Shown: positions 34,666 to 43,015 of the stretch, piece after piece
Position numbering within the stretch: the stretch's first letter is position 1
Layout: each line of letters opens with the position of its first letter
Assembly (NCBI GenBank): GCA_030812955.1
Contig: JAUSTR010000008.1
Location: 1 to 64,000 of the forward strand
Direction: 5' to 3'
Source: Bacillus alveayuensis
GTDB lineage: Bacteria > Bacillota > Bacilli > Bacillales > Aeribacillaceae
DNA: 64,000 bases
Translations under genes and position numbers: made by a program
Notes under the pieces: model-generated
The model's database searches: none
The model's input: the letters and a program-made list of their open reading frames with translations, nothing else
Told to the model about the DNA's origin: nothing

Positions 34666-37083
34666 ATGAGTAAAGTGATTGGGAAAAGAGTGACACGTGT
34701 TGAAGATGCTAGGTTATTGACAGGACAGGGCAAATATATTGATGATATCGGTACTCCACCTAATACAGGTCATGTGGCTATTTTAAGAAGCCCTTATCCA
34801 CATGCTAAAATTGTATCTATCGATTATGCAGAAGCCTTAGAAATACCCGGCGTAAAAGGTGTTGTAACAGGTAAGGATGTAGAGCCTCTACTAAATCCTT
34901 TTAGTGTTGGGGTCAGTGCTCCTGTTCATTACTATCCAATTGCTATTGATAAAGTTCGTTATGTAGGTGAACCAGTAGCAGTTGTCGTGGCCAAAAACCG
35001 TTATATTGCGGAGGATGCGTTAGAAAAAATTAAGGTGAAATATGAAAATCTTGAACCAATTGTAGACATTGAACGTGCAATAGAAGATGGAGCACCTATT
35101 TTACATGAAAATGTTGGTTCAAATATTGCTAATCATCGAACATTTCACTATGGAGATGTAGAGAAGGCTTTTGAGAAAGCTGACAAAATCATAAAGCATC
35201 GTTTTCAATTTCCGAAATATTCTGCGACGCCAGTTGAAACATACGGCATTATTGCACAATACGAGGATAGCTCTAATAGTTATACGGTTCACGCAAACTT
35301 TCACGGACCGTTTGTGCTTCATTCGATTATGGCTGGGGCATTAAAAATCCCAAGTAACCGGTTGAGAATTATCATACCAAAGGATATTGGTGGCAGCTAC
35401 GGAATCAAAGCTGGGATATTCCCATACATCGTTCTTTGTTCCGTTGTGAGTCGTCTCGTGGGCTGTCCTGTGAAATGGATCGAGGACCGGCAGGAGCATT
35501 TGGCAGCTAGTTCAAGCTGTACGGATCGCGTCACATATATAGAAGCGGCTGTAAAAGATGATGGGAAAATACTAGGATTAAAAATGAAAATGATGGATAA
35601 CGTAGGTGCATATATTCGGGCACCAGAGCCGGCATGTTTGTACCGGAACCATGCTAATACAACAGGTGCCTATGATATTCCAAACTTAATGATTGATGCG
35701 TATGCCGTCATGACGAATAAATTGCCGACAGGGCTTATACGTGGATATGGGGGGCAAGAAACGTATTTCCCTCTTGAACGGATCATGCAAATGATTGCGG
35801 ATGAATTAAAATTAGAGCCAACTGAAGTGATTAAACGAAATTTAATTAAAAAAGAACAATTTCCATACAAAACGGCATCTGGTGGAGTGTATGATAGCGG
35901 AGACTATGAAAAAGCGTTTGACCTGCTGTTAAAAGTCGGAAAATATGATGAATTCCGAAAAAAACAAGCTGAAGCACGCAGGAAAGGAAAGCTTCTAGGT
36001 GTTGGTCTTGCTGTGATCGTTGAACCATCTGGTTCAAATATGGGTTACATTACGATCGCACTAACCCCTGAGGAAAGAAGAGCAGGGCTTCCGAAATCAG
36101 GTTGTTCAGAAGCGGCGACGATTTCGATGGATCCGATGGGAAATGTGAATGTTCGCATAAGTACTACACCATCTGGACAAGGGCATGAAACGGTCGCAAG
36201 CCAAATTGTATCAGAAATTCTCGGAATTCCACATGACAAAATTAATGTCGTAGCTGAGCTTGATACAGCTACAAGTGCCTGGTCTATTGCTTCCGGAAGC
36301 TATTCGAGCCGGTTTGCGTCACTCGGATCAAGCGCTGTGTACTACGCAGCTCATAAGGTAAAAAATAAACTCATAAAAATTGCCGCACATTTTTTAAAAG
36401 TGAAGGAAGAAGATTTAACGATTGAAAACGGTAAGATCGTTTCCAAAACCGATCCATCTAAATCTATTTCTATAAAAAGGGTTGTTGGATCAGCCCATTG
36501 GAATCCGCTTTCTTTGCCAGAAGGGATGGAGCCTGGAATTTATGAAACAGCCTATTATACTGTCCAAGCTGAACCACCGGATGACCAGGACCTTATTAAT
36601 TCATCGGTTACTTATGGATTTGTTGCTGATTTAGTGACAGTAGAAATTGATCCAGAGACAGGAGACATCCACATTATAGATTATTTCACGGTCCACGATG
36701 CTGGAAAACTGTTAAATCCGCTTATTGTAGATGGACAAATACTGGGAGGTCTTGTCCATGGGCTTGGCGGTGCCATGTATGAAGAACTCGTCTACGATGA
36801 AAAAGGTCAGTTTTTAACTGGATCATTTATGGATTATTTATGTCCAACAGCACCTGAAGTACCAAATGTAACGATTAAACATATTGAGACGCCATCACCA
36901 ATTACACCATTAGGCGCTAAAGGTCTTGGGGAAGGAAATACAATGAGTGCACCAGTTGTCATTGCAAATGCAGTAAATGATGCGTTGAAGCCATATGGTG
37001 TGACGATTGATTCATTACCTATAACGCCAAATAAAGTATGGAACATGTTGAATCAGTCTAAAAAACAGGAGGTATCATCATGA
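34666..37083 (+). CDS. molybdenum hydroxylase large subunit (candidate furoyl-CoA dehydrogenase)
   Basis: Catalytic molybdopterin subunit of a xanthine-oxidase-family enzyme, 805 residues. Typical start RVTRVEDARLLTGQGKYIDD, GEPVAVVVA, cofactor contacts and the catalytic Glu in GAKGLGEGNTMSAP near 755. The segment over the active site reads LIRGYGGQETYF: it lacks the AYxCSFR loop of form I CO dehydrogenase and is not a standard xanthine dehydrogenase either. The neighbouring CoA ligase and crotonase point to an acyl-CoA substrate, as in 2-furoyl-CoA dehydrogenase (HmfA). ATG follows the previous gene directly. Substrate is inference. Confidence 0.88.
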   Translation: MSKVIGKRVTRVEDARLLTGQGKYIDDIGTPPNTGHVAILRSPYPHAKIVSIDYAEALEIPGVKGVVTGKDVEPLLNPFSVGVSAPVHYYPIAIDKVRYVGEPVAVVVAKNRYIAEDALEKIKVKYENLEPIVDIERAIEDGAPILHENVGSNIANHRTFHYGDVEKAFEKADKIIKHRFQFPKYSATPVETYGIIAQYEDSSNSYTVHANFHGPFVLHSIMAGALKIPSNRLRIIIPKDIGGSYGIKAGIFPYIVLCSVVSRLVGCPVKWIEDRQEHLAASSSCTDRVTYIEAAVKDDGKILGLKMKMMDNVGAYIRAPEPACLYRNHANTTGAYDIPNLMIDAYAVMTNKLPTGLIRGYGGQETYFPLERIMQMIADELKLEPTEVIKRNLIKKEQFPYKTASGGVYDSGDYEKAFDLLLKVGKYDEFRKKQAEARRKGKLLGVGLAVIVEPSGSNMGYITIALTPEERRAGLPKSGCSEAATISMDPMGNVNVRISTTPSGQGHETVASQIVSEILGIPHDKINVVAELDTATSAWSIASGSYSSRFASLGSSAVYYAAHKVKNKLIKIAAHFLKVKEEDLTIENGKIVSKTDPSKSISIKRVVGSAHWNPLSLPEGMEPGIYETAYYTVQAEPPDDQDLINSSVTYGFVADLVTVEIDPETGDIHIIDYFTVHDAGKLLNPLIVDGQILGGLVHGLGGAMYEELVYDEKGQFLTGSFMDYLCPTAPEVPNVTIKHIETPSPITPLGAKGLGEGNTMSAPVVIANAVNDALKPYGVTIDSLPITPNKVWNMLNQSKKQEVSS

Positions 37084-37535
37084 ACGGAAAAGGGAGCGTA
37101 ACATTAAATGCAGGAATTGAAAAGGCATGGGGAGTGCTGCTTGACCCACTGGCATTAAAAAATTGCATTATGGGCTGTAAAAAATTAGAGCCTGTCGATG
37201 AAAACAAATATGAAGCGGAATTATCTATTGGAATTGCTGCTGTTAAAGGGAAATATGAATCAACCATTGAAATCGCTGATGTTCAAAAACCGAACCATTA
37301 CAAGCTCGTTGTAAAAGGGGAAGGTGGACCAGGAAGTGTTGAAGCAACAGGTGTTGTTGATCTTATTCCAATTGACGATAACAAGACGGAATTGAACTAT
37401 ACGTATGATGCGGAAGTTGGCGGTAAAGTGGCAATGGTTGGACAAAGAATGCTAAACGGTGTAGCGAAGTTAATCATTCAGGACTTCTTTAAAAAGTTTA
37501 ATAAAGAGTTAGCGAAAAGTGAACAATCAATTTAA
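37080..37535 (+). CDS. CoxG-like SRPBCC protein
   Basis: 151 residues of the CoxG family (START-like cup): GSVTLNAGIEKAWGVLLDP, CIMGCKKLEPV, LSIGIAAVKGKYE and a C-terminal amphipathic helix. CoxG partners molybdenum CO dehydrogenases, where it has been linked to membrane recruitment and quinone delivery. This short form has no C-terminal membrane helix. ATGA overlap with the large subunit implies translational coupling. Confidence 0.88.
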   Translation: MNGKGSVTLNAGIEKAWGVLLDPLALKNCIMGCKKLEPVDENKYEAELSIGIAAVKGKYESTIEIADVQKPNHYKLVVKGEGGPGSVEATGVVDLIPIDDNKTELNYTYDAEVGGKVAMVGQRMLNGVAKLIIQDFFKKFNKELAKSEQSI

Positions 37536-37562
37536 GTAGAGTAGTAGAAAGGAGGGGAGTAT

Positions 37563-38450
37563 ATGAAACCGGTAAAATTCGATTATTATTCCCCGAAAGC
37601 AGTTGATGAAGCTTTAACGCTTTTAGAAGAAGCCGGATTTGACGGGAAAATCATTGCCGGTGGTCAAAGTCTTGTACCAATAATGAACATGAGGCTATCA
37701 TCGCCAGAATGTTTAATTGACATTAATCGCCTTCATGATTTGCATTTTATTGAGATGGATAGCGACAAAGTGAAAATTGGTGCGTTGACACGGCAGGCGG
37801 AAGTTGAGAGATCAGATGTAGTTCAGAAGCATTTAGGTCTTTTAAGCGAAGCGGTTCCCTTTATTGGGCACGTTCAAACGAGAAATCGGGGAACATTTGG
37901 AGGAAGTCTTGTTCACGCTGACCCAACAGCTGAAATTCCACTTTCATTAATGGCGCTCGGAGGGACCCTTCATATTGCTTCTAAAGATGAAGTGCGAGAA
38001 GTAAACGTCGAGGATTTCTTTATAACTTATTTAACCACAGACATTATGCCAAATGAGATGCTGACGGAAATACACATTCCTATCGAAAAAGGAAGAAATG
38101 GATATTCATTTTATGAAATTTCTCGCCGCCACGGTGATTTTGCACTCGTTGCCTCTGCTTGTCAATTAACCATTGATCATTTAGAACGCATTTCAAATGT
38201 TCGGCTTGTATTAGGTGGTGTTGAGGCTACGCCATTGCTATTAGAAGAGGTAAACGAATCGATGACAGGAGAGGTTTTATCTGACTCCCTTCTCAAAAAA
38301 GTCGAGGATATCGTGGATGAAATGGTAGATCCGGAGTCAGACATACACGCAACTGCTGAATATAGAAGACATCTTGCGAAAAAATTGGCAGTGCGTACAG
38401 TTAAATCAGCCTACGAACGAGCAAGAGGTGAAACTAATGAGTGTTCATGA
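37563..38450 (+). CDS. molybdenum hydroxylase FAD-binding subunit
   Basis: 295-residue medium subunit (CoxM/HmfB type) carrying electrons from the Fe-S clusters to the acceptor. The two flavin motifs are AGGQSLVPIMNMR (about 33-45) and TRNRGTFGGSLVHADP (about 103-118). It lacks the extra 4Fe-4S insertion that marks 4-hydroxybenzoyl-CoA reductase, so an oxidative hydroxylase is more likely. SD AAAGGAGGGGAG before the ATG. Overlaps the small subunit by 14 bases. Confidence 0.9.
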   Translation: MKPVKFDYYSPKAVDEALTLLEEAGFDGKIIAGGQSLVPIMNMRLSSPECLIDINRLHDLHFIEMDSDKVKIGALTRQAEVERSDVVQKHLGLLSEAVPFIGHVQTRNRGTFGGSLVHADPTAEIPLSLMALGGTLHIASKDEVREVNVEDFFITYLTTDIMPNEMLTEIHIPIEKGRNGYSFYEISRRHGDFALVASACQLTIDHLERISNVRLVLGGVEATPLLLEEVNESMTGEVLSDSLLKKVEDIVDEMVDPESDIHATAEYRRHLAKKLAVRTVKSAYERARGETNECS

Positions 38451-38931
38451 AATCGAAGTGACCATCAACGGAAAAAAATATAAAGAACAAGTTGAGTCGA
38501 GAATGCTGTTAAGTGATTTTTTACGAGAAACGTGTGGTCTCACTGGCACACATGTAGGCTGTGAACACGGTGTGTGCGGTGCTTGCACGATCCATTTAAA
38601 TGGTTCAGCTGTTCGGAGCTGCCTCATATTTGCTGTTCAAGTGGATGGACAGGAGATCACAACAGTAGAAGGTTTGGGAGAAGACGGTCAATTAACTGCA
38701 TTACAAAAAAACTTCATTGAATGCCACGGTCTTCAGTGTGGATTCTGTACACCTGGTATCTTAATGTCAGCAACTGACTATTTGCAAAACAACCCGAATC
38801 CTTCTGTTCAGGAAATTAAAGAAATGCTTTCAGGACATTTATGCCGGTGCACGGGTTATGGTGGAATTATCGAAGCGATTCAAAAAACGGTTGAAGAAAA
38901 TAGTAATAAAGCTCAGGTAGAAAGGGGATGA
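38437..38931 (+). CDS. molybdenum hydroxylase 2Fe-2S subunit
   Basis: 164-residue small subunit with two [2Fe-2S] clusters: plant-ferredoxin type CEHGVCGACT plus a later Cys, and the alpha-helical cluster QCGFCTPGILM with HLCRCTGY. ATG 38437 follows GAGGTG; the frame is open further upstream, inside the medium-subunit gene, but that part has no SD. Completes the large-medium-small set in the order L-CoxG-M-S. Confidence 0.92.
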   Translation: MSVHEIEVTINGKKYKEQVESRMLLSDFLRETCGLTGTHVGCEHGVCGACTIHLNGSAVRSCLIFAVQVDGQEITTVEGLGEDGQLTALQKNFIECHGLQCGFCTPGILMSATDYLQNNPNPSVQEIKEMLSGHLCRCTGYGGIIEAIQKTVEENSNKAQVERG

Positions 38932-38935
38932 TGAT

Positions 38936-40495
38936 ATGAACCTTGTAACTCTTTTTGAATTTGCTGTTGATCGTTATCCGAATCGTCTTGCTGTCGTAGA
39001 AGGAGACAGAAGGTATACGTACCGGCAATTTCATAACGAAGTGGAAAAAGTTGCTGCCTCCCTTCAAAAAATCGGCATTAAACAGCATGACCGCGTTATG
39101 ATCCTTTTAAAAAATCGTCTTGAAAACACAGTGATTTATTGGGCTCTGCAAAAAATTGGAGCCGTTTACACTCCAATTAATTTTCGCCTTTCGGTGAAAG
39201 AAGTTGAGTATTGTGTCAATGATGCAGAGGCTGCTGCTGTCATATACGAAAGCGTAAGCCAGGAATCCGTTTTGAAAGCAAATCTTCAGCAAAAGCCAAT
39301 ACTGATTGGTCTTGGCGAAGTGGAAGGTGCTGATATCTACTATAATGAACTTGTTGAAAGAAGTCCTGGCAGCTTGGAAAAACCTACTATAGATGATAAC
39401 GATGTCGCCCTCATGCTTTATACGTCCGGAACAACAGGAAAACCAAAAGGAGTTCCGCGAACGCACAAAAATGAATATAGCGCAGCGCTAGCCCATATTA
39501 TCCAAAATCAATATCAAGACGGGGAAAGTACATTAGGGACAATGCCGCTTTATCATACGATGGGAATGCGCTCCCTTCTATCTATTATGTTTTTAAATGG
39601 TAAATATGTTGTTCTACCTGATTTTGATGCAAAGGAAGCGTTGGAATTAATAGAACGTGAAGAAATTACATGCCTTTACTTAGTACCTACGTTATATCAC
39701 GATATGTTAAATCACGCTGAATTTCCTAATTACGATTTGTCTAAGTTGAAAAAAATCGGTTATGCGGGCGCTTCCATGACAACAGCTTTAACGGAAAAAT
39801 GTATTGAAATGTTAAAGCCTGAAGTGTTTGTGAACCATTATGGCAGCACTGAAATTTATACATTTACGATCAATCCAAATGTGATGGAAAAGCCAGGATG
39901 TGCTGGTAAGCCAGGCTTTCATCAAAATATCCGCATTGTTAAGGCAGATCCTGATGGCCATGCAACTCCAGAGGATGTGGTGGAAAAAGGAGAACTGGGA
40001 GAAATTATTGCCAATATTGAATCACCAGAAAGCTTTAAAGGCTACTGGAATAGACCGGATGCAACAAAAAAAGCCATTCGGGATGGATGGTATTTTACTG
40101 GAGACCTTGGCAAATTAGATGAGGATGGCGATTTATATGTCGTCGGACGTGTCGATGATATGATTATTTCCGGTGGAGAAAATATACATCCTCTTGAAGT
40201 AGAAGATGTTTTAGCAAAGCATCCGAAAGTACATGAAGTTGCTGTAATTGGTGAAGAGGATGATCGTTGGGGGCAAATTGTTTCCGCTTATGTCGTACCA
40301 AAAGATCCGTCACTTACCATACAGGAACTCGACGATTATTGTAAAAATAACACGAAGCTTTCAAACTTTAAACGTCCTAGAAAATACGTATTTATTCAAG
40401 AAGTACCGAAAAGCCCTGTTGGGAAAATTCTCCGTCGTAAACTCAAAACGGGAGAATTTGAACTATATATAAATGAAAGTGAAAAAATCGTTTAA
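38936..40495 (+). CDS. AMP-forming acyl-CoA ligase (candidate 2-furoate-CoA ligase)
   Basis: Activates a carboxylic acid to its CoA thioester. 519 residues of the ANL superfamily: phosphate loop MLYTSGTTGKPKGVP, YGSTE, WYFTGDLGKLDEDG, SGGENIHPLEVED hinge and catalytic Lys in SPVGKILRRKL. Resembles benzoate- and furoate-type ligases (HmfD) as much as medium-chain acyl ligases. Four bases after the small subunit and co-directional, so the hydroxylase probably acts on a CoA ester made by this enzyme. Confidence 0.87.
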   Translation: MNLVTLFEFAVDRYPNRLAVVEGDRRYTYRQFHNEVEKVAASLQKIGIKQHDRVMILLKNRLENTVIYWALQKIGAVYTPINFRLSVKEVEYCVNDAEAAAVIYESVSQESVLKANLQQKPILIGLGEVEGADIYYNELVERSPGSLEKPTIDDNDVALMLYTSGTTGKPKGVPRTHKNEYSAALAHIIQNQYQDGESTLGTMPLYHTMGMRSLLSIMFLNGKYVVLPDFDAKEALELIEREEITCLYLVPTLYHDMLNHAEFPNYDLSKLKKIGYAGASMTTALTEKCIEMLKPEVFVNHYGSTEIYTFTINPNVMEKPGCAGKPGFHQNIRIVKADPDGHATPEDVVEKGELGEIIANIESPESFKGYWNRPDATKKAIRDGWYFTGDLGKLDEDGDLYVVGRVDDMIISGGENIHPLEVEDVLAKHPKVHEVAVIGEEDDRWGQIVSAYVVPKDPSLTIQELDDYCKNNTKLSNFKRPRKYVFIQEVPKSPVGKILRRKLKTGEFELYINESEKIV

Positions 40496-40524
40496 TTTTT
40501 TCAAAAAGAAAGGGGAACAAAAAC

Positions 40525-41313
40525 ATGGAAGCAGTAAAACAATATGATCACATTCGAGTGGAAAAAAATCCGGAAAAAAAGACGGCCACGATTGTATTCG
40601 ACCGTCCAGAAAAAATGAATTATATTAGTATGCTAGCTCGCTCACAATTTTCGGAAATTTTTGATGAGTTAAATAAAGACGATGAGGTTCGCGTCATTAT
40701 TATTAAAGGTGAAGGGGACAAGGCATTTAGTGCAGGAGGTAATATCCCTGAATTTATGGATGTACACCAAGAAGAATTATCGCATCTTGCTGTAAACGTT
40801 GCAGCACCAGAACGTTCTCCAAAGCCTGTCATAGCTCAGCTTCAAGGCTATACATTTGGAGTTGGTCTTGAAATGGCCATGGCATGCGATTTTCGAATTG
40901 CTGCAGACGACACACTATTAGCCCTACCTGAGATGAATCTTGGTATGATTCCTGGAAGTGGTGGAACGCAAAGAGTGGCCAAAGCAGTAGGATTAACCCG
41001 TGCAAAAGACATGATTATGCGTGCAAGAAGAATTCCAGCTGATGAAGCGTATCAATGGGGCCTGATCACAAAAGTTGTCGCAAAGGAAGACCTAGAAAAA
41101 GCTGTCGATTCACTCGTTGAAGAACTAGTAAACTTCTCGCCTCTTGCATTAAAAGTATGTAAGCAAGTGCTCAATGCAGCAGATGAAACGCCGCTTAGTG
41201 CAGGAATTGAAATAGAAGGAAAAGCCTATGGATTGCTTCGTACTACAGAGGACTTCAAAGAAGGCGTTGAGGCATTCGTTGAAAAAAGAAAACCAAATTT
41301 CACAGGAAAATAA
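40525..41313 (+). CDS. crotonase-family enzyme (candidate 2-oxoglutaroyl-CoA hydrolase)
   Basis: 262 residues. Oxyanion-hole segments AFSAGGNIPEF and GYTFGVGLEMAMACDFRIA are present. The first catalytic Glu of hydratases is kept (LPEMNLGMIPGSGG), but the second (Glu164 of rat crotonase, in AMEMVLTG) is Asp here (AKDMIMR). Loss of that pair argues against a plain enoyl-CoA hydratase and fits a hydrolase role such as HmfE, which releases 2-oxoglutarate from its CoA ester. Good SD AAAGGGG. Confidence 0.85.
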   Translation: MEAVKQYDHIRVEKNPEKKTATIVFDRPEKMNYISMLARSQFSEIFDELNKDDEVRVIIIKGEGDKAFSAGGNIPEFMDVHQEELSHLAVNVAAPERSPKPVIAQLQGYTFGVGLEMAMACDFRIAADDTLLALPEMNLGMIPGSGGTQRVAKAVGLTRAKDMIMRARRIPADEAYQWGLITKVVAKEDLEKAVDSLVEELVNFSPLALKVCKQVLNAADETPLSAGIEIEGKAYGLLRTTEDFKEGVEAFVEKRKPNFTGK

Positions 41314-41330
41314 TCATTTAATATAACAAC

Positions 41331-41369
41331 TATATGCTCCCTCCCCAGCGATGGTTGAGGGAGCATATA
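41331..41369 (+). other. perfect 13-bp hairpin between crotonase and transporter genes
   Basis: TATATGCTCCCTC and GAGGGAGCATATA around a 13-base loop. The plus strand continues with AAAAAAA, not T, so it is not a standard terminator on this strand. It could protect the 3' end of the upstream message or lower expression of the transporter. Confidence 0.6.
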
Positions 41370-41415
41370 AAAAAACAGTTATTTTCAGAAAATTCGTAAC
41401 AAAAGGAGGAACATT

Positions 41416-42666
41416 ATGAATACCGAACGAAAAGGATTTATGAAACAATTAAATATTAATACAGTGAGCGCCGGTACACTTGCAGCTATTTTTGGCTGTA
41501 CTGGTCCAGCTTTAATTATTATTGGTGGAGCAGCTGACGGTGGTTTGACACATGAGCAGATGATCTCATGGCTCTTTGCCGTTTATTTCTTCGGTGGATT
41601 GTTGGGGATTTATTTGGCATTGAAATATCGCCAGCCGATTGCAGGAGCTTACTCCATTCCAGGTGCAGTGCTTGTTGCAGGAGCATTATCACAGTTTTCT
41701 TTAAATGAAATGGCGGGTGCTTATTTTGTGGCAGGTGTTATTGTCTTTATATTAGGGATTACCAAAACAATTGGAAAGATTATGAACTGGATACCTGTTC
41801 CGATCGTAATGGGGATGATTGTCGGAGCCATGATCCGTTTTGGAACCGGAATGATTACATCAATTGAAAAAGCCCCGTTAATCGCAGGGGCAGCAGTTTT
41901 CGTATACTTGTTATCAGTACGATTTATTAAAGTCATACCGCCAATTTTAACGTCATTCTTTGTTTCTGTTATTTTAGTAGCAATCATGAACGAATTTCAA
42001 TTTCAAGAGCAGCAAAGTAGTTTTATTCTTCCACAAATTTTAATGCCTACATTCAGTCTTGAGGCAATAGTATCTGTTTCTCTTCCGCTTGCTTTTTTAG
42101 TCATCGGAGCAGAAAATGCCCAAGCAACAGGTGTATTAATGGCTCAAGGATACAAACCACCTGTCAATGTTATGACAATATTAAGCGGTATTGGTGGAAT
42201 GGTCACTTCGTTCTTTGGAGGACATAATGCAAATATTGCTGGTCCGATGACGGCCATTTGTGCTTCAGAGGAAGCGGGAAGAAATAAGGAAGGGCGTTAT
42301 GCATCTGTTGTGGTAAACGGTATCTTATTCAGTTTATTTGGATTACTGGCCGGTATTGTCGTACCTTTTGTAACGGCTTTACCTTCTGTATTAGTGGGTA
42401 CCGTTGCTGGTCTGGCCATGATTAGTGTTTTAGTGAACTCACTGCAAAGTGCTTTTTCTGATTCTAAATTTCAAGTTGGGGCGTTTTTCGCCTTGATCAT
42501 TGGTATGTCGGGTATTAGTTTTTTTAATATTAGTTCACCGTTTTGGGCATTAGTCGGAGGGGTATTCGTTTCCTTGTTAATCGAACCACATCATTTTCAA
42601 AATGAACATGACAATGGGTTTGAACTTCCAGAGAAAATGGATCATGCTATTTCCAAAACTTCATAA
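41416..42666 (+). CDS. BenE-family aromatic acid/H+ symporter
   Basis: 416 residues, about 11-12 helices. The N-terminal repeat FGCTGPALIIIGGAADGGL, YRQPIAGAYSIPGAVLV, and the second-repeat GAENAQATGVLMAQGYKPP and FFGGHNANIAGPMTAICAS follow BenE (benzoate:H+ symporter) architecture. Probably imports the acid that the upstream ligase activates. ATG after AAAGGAGG. Preceded by a strong hairpin. Confidence 0.85.
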   Translation: MNTERKGFMKQLNINTVSAGTLAAIFGCTGPALIIIGGAADGGLTHEQMISWLFAVYFFGGLLGIYLALKYRQPIAGAYSIPGAVLVAGALSQFSLNEMAGAYFVAGVIVFILGITKTIGKIMNWIPVPIVMGMIVGAMIRFGTGMITSIEKAPLIAGAAVFVYLLSVRFIKVIPPILTSFFVSVILVAIMNEFQFQEQQSSFILPQILMPTFSLEAIVSVSLPLAFLVIGAENAQATGVLMAQGYKPPVNVMTILSGIGGMVTSFFGGHNANIAGPMTAICASEEAGRNKEGRYASVVVNGILFSLFGLLAGIVVPFVTALPSVLVGTVAGLAMISVLVNSLQSAFSDSKFQVGAFFALIIGMSGISFFNISSPFWALVGGVFVSLLIEPHHFQNEHDNGFELPEKMDHAISKTS

Positions 42667-42724
42667 TGCACTAAAATTCAGGTAGATAAACGAATTGAAA
42701 CCGCTTTCGAAATAGTTTACCTTT

Positions 42725-42922
42725 TTTAAAAAGGCTCTTTTCGCAAAGATTTTTGCTTTACTATAGACTGTCCAAGCGACACGCTTGCTATGTCACGCTA
42801 AAGCGTGACGTGAACCGAACAAAAGTTGATAGTCGAACAAATGCGGTTTGTCCGACCACGTGCTTTGTTCGGTACATAGACAGTCGAAAAGCAACAAAGT
42901 TTACGAAAACATCCTTTCTAAA
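42725..42922. repeat. MITE-like repeat, copy E
   Basis: Element 42733-42914: left GGCTCTTTTCGCAAAGATTT, right TTTACGAAAACATCC, internal palindromes TGTCACGCTAAAGCGTGACG and AACAAATGCGGTTTGTCCGA. Flanking octamers TTTAAAAA and TTTCTAAA agree in six of eight bases. It fills most of the gap between the BenE gene and nrdB. Confidence 0.85.
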
Positions 42923-42988
42923 TAAAGATGTATCTTGTTCAAACCTATCCTACGAACAACCGTGTTGGTTTGGTTTTTTCATGGTTAA

Positions 42989-43009
42989 GTCCCCATTTCC
43001 AATGGGGAC
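42989..43009 (-). terminator. hairpin at the 3' end of nrdB
   Basis: GTCCCCATT / AATGGGGAC, 9-bp stem just after the nrdB stop; weak T content on the minus strand. Confidence 0.45.
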
Positions 43010-43015
43010 ATTTGT

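Noticed and set aside
34666..38931. Aerobic CO dehydrogenase (coxLMS)
   Set aside because: The large subunit lacks the AYxCSFR loop needed for the Mo-Cu site, and CoA ligase plus crotonase genes follow.
34666..38931. 4-hydroxybenzoyl-CoA reductase
   Set aside because: The FAD subunit is 295 residues and has no extra 4Fe-4S insertion.
42696..42709. cre site TGAAACCGCTTTCG after the BenE gene
   Set aside because: One mismatch to consensus and no promoter or gene start nearby; a CcpA role is unlikely there.
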